NCBI RefSeq assembly: GCF_902459695.1
Contig: NZ_CABPRZ010000007.1
Span: forward strand, 124,001 to 188,000
Source: Pandoraea terrae
GTDB taxonomy: Bacteria > Pseudomonadota > Gammaproteobacteria > Burkholderiales > Burkholderiaceae
Reading direction: 5' to 3'
Length of the DNA stretch: 64,000 nt
Each line of letters opens with the position of its first letter. Within the stretch, counting starts at the first letter, position 1. Positions 56,514 to 64,000 of the stretch are shown piece by piece. Below the pieces are notes generated by a model that worked only from the letters and a program-made list of their open reading frames with translations, was not told where the DNA came from and did not search any database. The translations under genes were made by a program, and so were the position numbers.

Positions 56514-58499
56514 CTAACTCGCCTCGAAAACCGGCCGGAACAGCGGACGAAGCCGCTCGCTGCCGCGCCGGCTCAAGTGGTCTCCATCGATATACAGCGG
56601 CACAAGCGCATCCGAGCCGAAACAGCGGCCATCGCGGCACAGTCGTGGCACAGGGTCCAACATGTGAACGCCGCAACGCGCTGCGGCCTGACCGATGGCG
56701 GTTCGCGCAACCGCATTGCGCCGGGCGTAGCTATCGATCGAGACCGAAACGTCCTCTGCACGCCGGCCGAGGATCAGCGATTTCGCCAGATAGTTCGGCA
56801 CATCCTCGTTCATTTCGGGAATCGGCAGCAGCACGTAGACCTTGCGAATGCGGGCAAGCGCGCACAGATCGTTCACCAGAAAACTGGCGTAGCGTGCACG
56901 GCGCGCCGCCGGGTCGGCGAGCGGGCGCTGGCCGTCGTAACCGATAAGGATGGTCGGATCGGCCACATCATTCTTGCCATCGACGTAGGCCGAGAAGCGG
57001 GCCACCATCACCAGCGGGATCGACGCAGGGTATTGCCCCAGCGCAGTATCGACGCGCCGGGCAAAATCGCGGCACGGGCCCTCGACATGTTTGCCAAAAC
57101 GGCTTGCGCCGACCAACGGCGGGCAGCCCGACGTGCCGTAGAACATGACGCTGGCATCATGCTCCTGCGCGGCCGCGGCGATGCCGGTGATCACCGCATT
57201 GCCGTGACTGTCGCCCCACACGATCGCACCAATGCGCGGCGATGTGCCGTATTGGCACCCGATATCCCCGCCGTCGGCAGCAAGCCGATTGACACTTTGT
57301 GTCAGGCACTCGGTCCGGCGCGGATCGACATTCCGGCTCTCTGCCGACACCTGCCGGATCTGCTCGGGCAAGCGCACAGCCACACCGTTCGCGACCGTGA
57401 TGGCCGTGCACGAAGCAATCATGACCACCGGTGCGCTGACCAATATGCCAAGCCCTTGCCAACCGTAGCGCTGACGCATCGCAGCAGCGCGTTGCTCCAC
57501 CAGTGCATAGGAAAGAAGGCCGAACAGCACGGACAAGACCAGCCCGGCCGCGACGACGGCAGGCTGATGTGCGGGCAGGTCGAGATAGCGAATCAGGACC
57601 ACGAACGGCCAATGCCATAAGTAGACGGAATAGGACCATCGCCCAAGCGCCTGCATCGGGGCCGCCCGCGAAAATGGGGTGTCACCCGCGTTTGCGGCAA
57701 TGACGAGGACTGCGCCCAACACCGGCACGAGCGTCATCGGCCCGGGCCAATCGAGCGATTCGCCAAGCGCGATGCCGGACAGCAAGATGGCGGAAAGTCC
57801 GGCGCCCTGCAGGCGCGCCGCGGCGCTGGCGCTGAATCGGAACCGGTCGCCGTAGAGCAGGACAAGCCCGCCGGCCACCATTTCCCACGCGCGCGTGGGC
57901 AGAAGGAAGAAGTTGGCCTCAGGATGCCGGCGCACCACCACGAGCGCAAGGACAAACGACGCCAGGCCAAGCGCCCACACGACTGTCTGCATCACAGCGC
58001 GCGAGCGGCCAAACACACGCGTGCCGAACATCAGTACGAGCGGATACAAGAGGTAGAACTGCCACTCGACCGACAACGACCAGGTGTGCAGCATCCACTT
58101 GCTTTGCGACGAGGCATCGAAATAGCCGGACTCCCGCCAATACACGAAATTCGAAATGAACGTCAGCGACGCGCCTGCGTGCTCGGCAAGTAATTTGTAG
58201 GCGGCCGGGTACAGATAGAACCAGCCCAATACCACCCACGCCGCCGACAATACGGCCAACGCAGGCACGATCCGCGTAAATCGCGCGAGATAGAAATCCA
58301 GCACGCTGAAGCGGCCCGCATCGAGTCGAGCCACGATGATCGACGTCATCAGGTAACCGGAAATCACGAAGAACACGTCGACACCAACGAATCCGCCCCC
58401 AAGGAACGGCACCTGAAAATGGAACAGCATGACGAGTCCGACCGCGACACCCCGTAACGCGTTGATATCTCGTCTGAAACGCATGGCGTCGGTCCTCAT
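56514..58499 (-). CDS. Acyltransferase with C-terminal SGNH domain (OafA type)
   Basis: 661 aa from the ATG at 58499, overlapping the beta-helix gene stop by 4 bp (a second Met lies 5 codons on). The N-terminal half is an acyltransferase 3 domain with about ten helices (FRRDINALRGVAVGLVMLFH, GVDVFFVISGYLMTSIIVAR). The C-terminal half is an SGNH hydrolase-like domain with GDSHGNAV (block I) and DGDHLSRRG (Asp-His block). Such fusions move acetyl groups across the membrane and onto polysaccharide. It probably O-acetylates the exopolysaccharide. Confidence 0.92.
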   Translation of the reverse strand: MRTDAMRFRRDINALRGVAVGLVMLFHFQVPFLGGGFVGVDVFFVISGYLMTSIIVARLDAGRFSVLDFYLARFTRIVPALAVLSAAWVVLGWFYLYPAAYKLLAEHAGASLTFISNFVYWRESGYFDASSQSKWMLHTWSLSVEWQFYLLYPLVLMFGTRVFGRSRAVMQTVVWALGLASFVLALVVVRRHPEANFFLLPTRAWEMVAGGLVLLYGDRFRFSASAAARLQGAGLSAILLSGIALGESLDWPGPMTLVPVLGAVLVIAANAGDTPFSRAAPMQALGRWSYSVYLWHWPFVVLIRYLDLPAHQPAVVAAGLVLSVLFGLLSYALVEQRAAAMRQRYGWQGLGILVSAPVVMIASCTAITVANGVAVRLPEQIRQVSAESRNVDPRRTECLTQSVNRLAADGGDIGCQYGTSPRIGAIVWGDSHGNAVITGIAAAAQEHDASVMFYGTSGCPPLVGASRFGKHVEGPCRDFARRVDTALGQYPASIPLVMVARFSAYVDGKNDVADPTILIGYDGQRPLADPAARRARYASFLVNDLCALARIRKVYVLLPIPEMNEDVPNYLAKSLILGRRAEDVSVSIDSYARRNAVARTAIGQAAARCGVHMLDPVPRLCRDGRCFGSDALVPLYIDGDHLSRRGSERLRPLFRPVFEAS

Positions 58500-60595
58500 G
58501 AGGGTAACCGCAGGATCGGGCGGACGAACCGCGAAACCTCGAAGCCCTTGCGCAACACCGGCGCGTCGGGTGCCAATCGCAGGGCTTCCGGAGCGCCTCG
58601 CGAGGCGTCCGGCATGGCTTGCACGAACAAGACATCGGAGGCACCGAACATCTCGCCGATCTCCACGTAGGGCAATGCACGCGCCTCGACGGACAGCGGG
58701 TTGCCGTCGAGGACGATATTGCGTCGGATCACGTTGCCTTTGGGCGCGCCGGGGGTGTCGCCAAGCAATCCGGCCAGTGCCGGATATCGCGTTGCGTAGG
58801 GCGGTCTCGTAGTATCGAATTCGGTCAGCAAACGGCGCAGCGGTCCGTTCGGATCGTCGCTCATCCCCCGTTGCCACGTCACGCCACGGGCATCGACGTG
58901 CATGGCCGGCGAGCTGCTGACAAACAGATTGTCTTGCACCAGGTTATCGCGTCCGCCGCCGACGAACACAGCCCGGCCGACATGTGCGAACAGATTGCGC
59001 CGGATGACGGTGCCACTGGCCTGGTCGTCGAGATAGATGCCCATCGTGACGGCGGGGTGCCCCGGCCAACCTACATCGTGGAAGAAGTTGTCTTCGATGA
59101 TCGTCCCGCGCGCGGTCCAGTCACGGCCGGTATAGACTGCGCCGGCATCACCGGTCTCCTGAACCACATGATCGATTTCATTTCGCGCGATCAGATGATC
59201 GTTGCCGCCGTAGATGATCGCCGTGTGCGGTCCGTCGAACAGGTGACTGTCAGTCACGCGATTGCCAACACCCATGATCGCCACGGCCGGCCGATACGCG
59301 TGCGCGCGCCGCGCATAGGTGCGGATGACCGACCGCTCGACAAACAGATTGCCCGGTGCGAGCGTCTTGCGATTGCCGCCGGACAATGTGATGCCGCCCT
59401 CCCCCGTGTCCTCGATCCGAACCTCGGAGAATCCACTGTCACGGCCTTCCAGCACCGCTGCGCTGCCGCCGGCATTTCGAATGACCGATTGCGTGACGCT
59501 GACGCGATCGACGCCGCGCATATCGAGCGCGATGCCCCGGCACATCTCGAATACGAGTTGTCGAATCGTGACCTGGCTGACGCCGCGCATGGTCAGCAAC
59601 GTGTCCGCCATCGAAACTTCGACGTCGCCGTCGCGCAACGTATCGGGCGGCCAGAAGTAGAGTTTTCCTGCCTGCGCGTCGAGATACCATTCCCCCGGCG
59701 TGTCCAGCTCCGACAGCGCATTCTCGATCACTACGCGTTGTCCGGCCTTCAAGCCGAACTGCGGCGGCGGCCCCTCGATGGTCATCGTACCGGCCGAAGG
59801 GTCCACCGAGGTCAGCGCGAGCGTGGTGTCGGCCCAATCACGAGCCCAATATCCCGTCGCACGCAACGCGGGCTCCGCCTGCCATGCCGCCAAATGTGCG
59901 CCGGTCACGGTGAAGCGCCTGCCTTGGGGGCCGTCGGGCAACGCATCGATGCGTGCGAAGCCATCGTTCGGCCAGCGCGCCAGCGTCATGGGGCGTCCAC
60001 GGAAAAAGACCTCCAGCGAGGCCGTTCGCGACGGCAATCCGAAACCGTGGCGGACAAACGTGCCAACGTCGGAAACGCCGGACGCCGCCAGGAGGGCGAC
60101 TTTGACATGCGGGCGCGCGGCAGGCGTCAGACGCGCGAGTACCGCCGGGTCCGTCACGGGCGCGAAACCGCGTACGATGCGGCCTCCGCTAATGACGGTG
60201 GCCCCCGTCTCGGCGCCGAGAATGTCAATCGGCGTCCCGCGCCAACTGGTGTGGGGTGCAATATTCATCGGCCCGTTGACTCGGTAATGGCCCGGCGCGA
60301 ATACGAGCTTCAGATGGTCAACCGATGCGCGAGGCTTGGGCTGGCGCAGCCAGGTCAGCGCAGCGTCCAGTGTGAGTGGCTTGTCGGGCACCTCTGCGGA
60401 GGCAGGCGCTTGCACCGAGCCTCCCGCTGCGTCAGGCACGATGCGTAACGCCAGCGTTTGAGCGCAAGCCCCGCCGACCGAAATCGACACGACGCACGCC
60501 ACGCCCGCGTGCAGGCATGCCCGCCCTGCGCGACGGATAACGGCCCACCCGGTCCCGAACGCCAGCATCGCGGGCATCATGCCGTCCCGTTTCAT
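58496..60595 (-). CDS. Exported parallel beta-helix protein within the EPS operon
   Basis: 699 aa, ATG overlapping the wzc stop by 4 bp. A signal peptide ends near residue 45 (SVGGACAQ). Residues 90-330 include MTLARWPNDGFARI and LDTPGEWYLDAQAGKLYFWP. Residues 340-570 are right-handed beta-helix coils with repeated short turns, for example VTDSHLFDGPHTAIIYGGND and IIEDNFFHDVGWPGHPA. The PGEWYLD...LYFWPP segment recalls beta-helix glycoside hydrolases of the GH141 type, which include fucosidases; I cannot confirm catalytic residues. A polysaccharide-binding or trimming role in the periplasm is likely. Confidence 0.8.
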   Translation of the reverse strand: MKRDGMMPAMLAFGTGWAVIRRAGRACLHAGVACVVSISVGGACAQTLALRIVPDAAGGSVQAPASAEVPDKPLTLDAALTWLRQPKPRASVDHLKLVFAPGHYRVNGPMNIAPHTSWRGTPIDILGAETGATVISGGRIVRGFAPVTDPAVLARLTPAARPHVKVALLAASGVSDVGTFVRHGFGLPSRTASLEVFFRGRPMTLARWPNDGFARIDALPDGPQGRRFTVTGAHLAAWQAEPALRATGYWARDWADTTLALTSVDPSAGTMTIEGPPPQFGLKAGQRVVIENALSELDTPGEWYLDAQAGKLYFWPPDTLRDGDVEVSMADTLLTMRGVSQVTIRQLVFEMCRGIALDMRGVDRVSVTQSVIRNAGGSAAVLEGRDSGFSEVRIEDTGEGGITLSGGNRKTLAPGNLFVERSVIRTYARRAHAYRPAVAIMGVGNRVTDSHLFDGPHTAIIYGGNDHLIARNEIDHVVQETGDAGAVYTGRDWTARGTIIEDNFFHDVGWPGHPAVTMGIYLDDQASGTVIRRNLFAHVGRAVFVGGGRDNLVQDNLFVSSSPAMHVDARGVTWQRGMSDDPNGPLRRLLTEFDTTRPPYATRYPALAGLLGDTPGAPKGNVIRRNIVLDGNPLSVEARALPYVEIGEMFGASDVLFVQAMPDASRGAPEALRLAPDAPVLRKGFEVSRFVRPILRLPS

Positions 60596-62835
60596 GATGG
60601 CTCCGGACGATACTTGCCGTACGCCTCGTCCGAATAGCGATAACGCCCGTATCCGTAGCCGTAGTTGCCGGGGCGCGGCGTCATGTCGTTGAACACCATG
60701 CCGCGAGGCTTGATGCCGACCTGACCGAGGCGCCGGACGGTTTCCCGTACGTCCGCCGCCCGCGTGGCGTTCTGACGAACCACCACAAACACCAGCCCCG
60801 CGAGCCGGCCCAACGCTGCCGTATCGGCGACGGGAAGCACGGGCGGCGAATCGATGATCACGATGTCGTACGCCGTTTTCATAGCCTCGATAAACGCGCG
60901 CAGATTGTCATGTGTGAGCAGTTCGGCCGGATTGTCCACAAGCGTCCCGCGCGACACGAAATCGAGGTTCGGGAGCACCTGCCGGCGAATGACGTCTTCG
61001 GTCGCTGCCGTGCCCGCGAGAAGGTCGGAAAGCCCGGGATGCGACGGCATGCCGAGATACCGGTGCAGATAGCCCTTGCGTAAATCGCCTTCAAGCAACA
61101 GCACCCGCTGGCTCGAAGCCGCCAACACCGCAGCGACGTTCATTGAGATGAACGATTTGCCCACGCCCGGCGTCGGCCCCGAGATCAGGACGACATTGTT
61201 CGGCGCATCAAGCAATGCGAATTGCAACGCGGTACGGAAGCTTCGCAAGCTCTCGATCGCCGCAGTGTCCGCGCCGGAACGCGCGAGTATCTGGAGCCCG
61301 GCGTTGCCGGCGGACATTTGCGCGTGCAGCGCTGCCTGCTCCCGGCTGTGCGGAACTGCCGCATAGACGGGCACGCCGCTGACACGTTCGACGTCATACG
61401 GATGCCGGATGCCGCCGAACAACGTCTTGCGCACCCACGCCACGCCGCACCCCAGACAGAGTCCCGCAAGCACCGATAAAGCAGCCACCAGCGGACGATT
61501 CGGCTTGACCGGAAGCTCGGCGGCCCGGGCTTCGTCGACCAGCCGCGCATTGCCGGTCTTGCCGGCGCGAAGGAGCCGCAACTGCTGCGTAGTGCTCAAC
61601 AGATTGGTATACAGGTCGCTGTTGATCTGCACGTCGCGCTGCAACCGTACTGCGGTTTGCTGGAGGTCGGGCAATCGCCTGGCGCGCTCGTCGATCTGGC
61701 CCATCCGGGCACGGAGTTCGCGAATCTGGTCGTTCACCCCTATCAGTGCCGGATGTTGCTCCGTGAACCGCGCCGACAAATCCTGGCGCTTTTGCTGGAG
61801 ATCGGTGAGGCGGCCTTGGGCATCCACGGACTGTTGCAAGACTGCGGAAGCTTCTTCCCCCAGACTCAGGGCGCCGTAAGTGGTTCGAAACGTGTTGAAT
61901 GCTGCTTCGGCCTTCTCCAAGGCCGCCTTGGCCTTTGGCCACTCTCCGTCGAGGAACGCCAACGACTTGGCGGCTTCCTCGGCCTTGCGCTCAATGTTCT
62001 GTTGCACATACTGCTTTCCGATCTCCGCCAGCGTACCCTTCACGCGCTCCGGATCGGCGCCGTCCAGACGCACCGATATGACGTTCGAATCCTTGCCGTG
62101 CATGCTGATTTGCAGATCGCTTTGCAATCGCTCGACCGTCTGCTGGATCGAGAAACGCCGCATCACGAAGCGCGCCCCGGGTTTGGCATCGAGCCGGGCG
62201 ATCAGCAGGTCGACATCGCCGTCGGGTGTGCTCACGTGCAACACGCGGCCGACCTCCCCACGGGCATCGATACCGGCACGGCCCGAGTGCAGCAGGTATC
62301 GGCCCCGGCCCTGCGCCGCAATCGTGAAAGGCACGTCGTACATGCTTGATGGGGTTTCGAAGCGAATCACGTCGGCACGCTCGTTGCCCCATACGTATCC
62401 GCCCAACCCGAAAAGTCCCGGCGTGGAAAGCGTGTCGGCAAACGATGCGACCCACCGGCCGATCAGCGGAAAATACCGGGGCCGCACCTGAAGATACAGG
62501 CGCTGCTCCTCAACGGTTTTCCAAACCACCTTGCGCGACTTCAGTATCTCCATTTCGTCCGACGCTGCCGTCTTCACATCGAACATCGAGGCAACGCCCG
62601 ACAGCACGTTGTTCGCCGATGTGGGGCTATCCTCCACCTGAATCAGGATGTCGGAGCGATAGATGGGCGTGGCGAGCAACGCATAGGCAAAACCGAGCAT
62701 CGACACGATGAGTGTGATGATCGCGATGAGTTTGCGATTGTCATACAGCGTGTCGAGACTGTCGCCCAGATCAAAATGTGCCTCGTCGCGCTCGGGAAGA
62801 CCAAGAATGGAGATCGGTTGCGGATTCTGAGTCAT
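60592..62835 (-). CDS. wzc: Polysaccharide co-polymerase / BY-kinase (Wzc/EpsB type)
   Basis: 747 aa from the ATG at 62835, overlapping the phosphatase stop by 4 bp. Two membrane helices (37-56 and 448-468) flank a periplasmic Wzz domain with coiled coil (280-400). The cytoplasmic kinase has Walker A GPTPGVGKS (553-561), Walker A' LLLEGDLRKG (579-588) and Walker B VIIIDSPPV (658-666). The C-terminal tail carries seven tyrosines at 725, 727, 729, 732, 734, 739 and 742 for autophosphorylation. It controls chain length and export together with the phosphatase and outer-membrane pore. Confidence 0.95.
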   Translation of the reverse strand: MTQNPQPISILGLPERDEAHFDLGDSLDTLYDNRKLIAIITLIVSMLGFAYALLATPIYRSDILIQVEDSPTSANNVLSGVASMFDVKTAASDEMEILKSRKVVWKTVEEQRLYLQVRPRYFPLIGRWVASFADTLSTPGLFGLGGYVWGNERADVIRFETPSSMYDVPFTIAAQGRGRYLLHSGRAGIDARGEVGRVLHVSTPDGDVDLLIARLDAKPGARFVMRRFSIQQTVERLQSDLQISMHGKDSNVISVRLDGADPERVKGTLAEIGKQYVQQNIERKAEEAAKSLAFLDGEWPKAKAALEKAEAAFNTFRTTYGALSLGEEASAVLQQSVDAQGRLTDLQQKRQDLSARFTEQHPALIGVNDQIRELRARMGQIDERARRLPDLQQTAVRLQRDVQINSDLYTNLLSTTQQLRLLRAGKTGNARLVDEARAAELPVKPNRPLVAALSVLAGLCLGCGVAWVRKTLFGGIRHPYDVERVSGVPVYAAVPHSREQAALHAQMSAGNAGLQILARSGADTAAIESLRSFRTALQFALLDAPNNVVLISGPTPGVGKSFISMNVAAVLAASSQRVLLLEGDLRKGYLHRYLGMPSHPGLSDLLAGTAATEDVIRRQVLPNLDFVSRGTLVDNPAELLTHDNLRAFIEAMKTAYDIVIIDSPPVLPVADTAALGRLAGLVFVVVRQNATRAADVRETVRRLGQVGIKPRGMVFNDMTPRPGNYGYGYGRYRYSDEAYGKYRPEPS

Positions 62836-63293
62836 AAGGATCGCTCGCAAGACAAAGGACCAAGGAGCCGCGGGAGACGCTCGGCCCAACGGGTCAGGCC
62901 ATCGCTGATCATCCCGAGGACCTGCCGGAATGCCATCTCGTCCTGAAGGTAGGGATCGGGGACGTCCCGTCCGTCGAACTCCCCCCACAGCAGGACCTTT
63001 CCACGGCAAATCGGGAAAAGCGCTTCGACCGCGAGCCGCTGTTGCCGCTCCATCACAAGAATCAGGTCGGCCGCCTGGATCATCCAGCCCTGGAGTTGCC
63101 GGCCCCGATGCGCGCCGACATCGAAACCGCGTTCGCGCATCAGCCGAATCACGTGCGGATCCGCCGGCATCCCGACGGCCGCGTTCAGACCGGCCGACAA
63201 GATGCGCAGTCCCGGCACTTTGGCGCGCAGCAACGCCTCGGCCATCGGGCTGCGGCAGATATTGCCGGTACAGAGGATCAGGATCGTAGGCAT
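62832..63293 (-). CDS. wzb: Low-molecular-weight protein tyrosine phosphatase (Wzb/EpsP)
   Basis: 153 aa. The catalytic P-loop is Cys8-x5-Arg14-Ser (LCTGNICRS), and the general acid is Asp113 in VPDPYLQD. It dephosphorylates the tyrosine cluster of Wzc, cycling the polymerase. Its ATG shares one base with the wza stop (TGATG) and its stop overlaps the wzc start by 4 bp. Confidence 0.95.
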   Translation of the reverse strand: MPTILILCTGNICRSPMAEALLRAKVPGLRILSAGLNAAVGMPADPHVIRLMRERGFDVGAHRGRQLQGWMIQAADLILVMERQQRLAVEALFPICRGKVLLWGEFDGRDVPDPYLQDEMAFRQVLGMISDGLTRWAERLPRLLGPLSCERSL

Positions 63294-64000
63294 CAGTTCG
63301 TCACCACCTTCCCGAAATAGGCGGTCTGCGTGCTTGGCAGCAGGAGGCTGACCACGCGGTTCCAGCGAACCAGCGGCGCGGCGTCGACGAACACCACGTC
63401 CTTCGCCTTCAGTTGAAAGTTCTCGGCCAGCGCGATCGCAGCCGGCGCGGAGGCGTCCAGGTGATAAATCTCGGGCTTGCCGCCCTCGAGCGTGCGCACG
63501 ACATACACCTGCTTGCTGTTGCCGGTGGTCTGGCTCACACCGCCCGCGTCGCCCAATGCCTCGTTCAGGGTCAGCTCACCGTTGCGCAGGAACAAGGTGG
63601 AGGGCCGCGTGACTTCACCCAGCACAAAGATCTTGCTGTCCTCCCGGGCGAACACGCGGACGATGTCGTCATTGCGCAAAAGTACGCGTGACGGGCTGAC
63701 GCCCTTGGCTACCAGTGCCGGAATATTGACGACGGTCGAGACACCGTTCCGTATCACGGCAACCATCGCGCGATCGCCGACCGTCGTAAACCCGCCGGCC
63801 CGGTTAAGCGCTTCGGGCAGCGTCATCGGCAAATCGTTGAACACTTGAATGCCGGGGTTGCGCACCTCGCCATCCATATACACGCGACGGCTTCGATAGG
63901 CCTGCACACGCAAGGTCAACTGAGGATTCTTCAAGTAATTCGCCAACTGCCGAGTCAAACGATCGCGCGCCTGCAGCTCGGTCAACCCCGCGACGCTGAC
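63293..64000 (-). CDS. wza: Polysaccharide export outer-membrane protein (Wza/EpsA), 5' end outside window
   Basis: The frame enters at the right edge without a start codon; about 235 residues are visible. They show SLBB-type domains (RVYMDGEVRNPGIQVFNDLP and IFVLGEVTRPSTLFLRNGEL). The PES domain and the N-terminal lipoprotein signal lie beyond 64000. Wza forms the octameric export pore that works with Wzc. The C-terminal helix end (WNRVVSLLLPSTQTAYF) is the transmembrane alpha-barrel strand of the family. Confidence 0.92.
   Translation of the reverse strand, partial: VSVAGLTELQARDRLTRQLANYLKNPQLTLRVQAYRSRRVYMDGEVRNPGIQVFNDLPMTLPEALNRAGGFTTVGDRAMVAVIRNGVSTVVNIPALVAKGVSPSRVLLRNDDIVRVFAREDSKIFVLGEVTRPSTLFLRNGELTLNEALGDAGGVSQTTGNSKQVYVVRTLEGGKPEIYHLDASAPAAIALAENFQLKAKDVVFVDAAPLVRWNRVVSLLLPSTQTAYFGKVVTN

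Noticed and set aside
58619-60448. A 609-residue plus-strand frame
   Set aside because: Antisense to the beta-helix protein gene; no ribosome site or recognisable domain.
1-64000. CRISPR arrays, tRNA and rRNA genes
   Set aside because: I saw no regularly spaced repeats, cloverleaf sequences or rRNA-like stretches while reading; a dedicated scan could still find a short tRNA.

Overview
The window is GC-rich, dense chromosomal DNA from a beta-proteobacterium of the family Burkholderiaceae. Pandoraea or a close relative of Burkholderia is my best guess. The basis is codon bias, the AcrAB-OprM-type pump, paired LysR regulators, the Cox-type molybdenum hydroxylase cluster and the Wza/Wzb/Wzc exopolysaccharide locus. 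I saw no rRNA, tRNA or CRISPR array.

Layout. 0-8.3 kb is an accessory-looking stretch. It holds a WYL regulator, an MDR oxidoreductase and an NTF2-like protein in one operon, then decayed DNA with an IS30 remnant and other gene fragments. A TolB/TPR winged-helix regulator diverges from an NmrA-type SDR and an AhpD-like gene that is followed by a broken cupin gene; an SRPBCC protein closes the stretch. 7.4-11 kb is an ECF sigma/anti-sigma pair facing a DUF305 protein and a YVTN beta-propeller protein. 11-19.2 kb is a hydroxydicarboxylate locus: DctA and D-tartrate dehydratase under one LysR, and a LeuC/LeuD-like hydro-lyase plus a 2-hydroxycarboxylate transporter under a second LysR.

19.3-26.4 kb is a complete RND tripartite efflux operon with a divergent TetR gene and a classic AcrR-type operator inside the pump promoter. 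26.4-37.4 kb joins molybdate uptake (modABC with a ModE-like box, plus a short ModE-like protein) to a molybdenum hydroxylase cluster (coxS-L-M-D-E-G and divergent xdhC). Imported molybdate can feed the cofactor of the hydroxylase. 37.5-43.4 kb is cell-envelope biology: a small periplasmic protein, a Do-type protease, a QseBC-like two-component system whose kinase is frameshifted in a CG repeat, and PBP4.

43.5-64 kb starts with a fatty acid hydroxylase-type membrane protein and then becomes an exopolysaccharide region. It has GDP-fucose type precursor genes (gmd, fcl), WcaI- and WcaF-like proteins, and a roughly 15-kb, tightly overlapping minus-strand operon. That operon reads wza-wzb-wzc, beta-helix protein, SGNH acyltransferase, wzx, GT2, wzy-like, two GT4 enzymes, a second acyltransferase and a small secreted protein. 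It continues past the right edge, where the priming transferase is expected. Gene start choices are mine and often differ from the longest possible reading frame; each reason is given in the entry.
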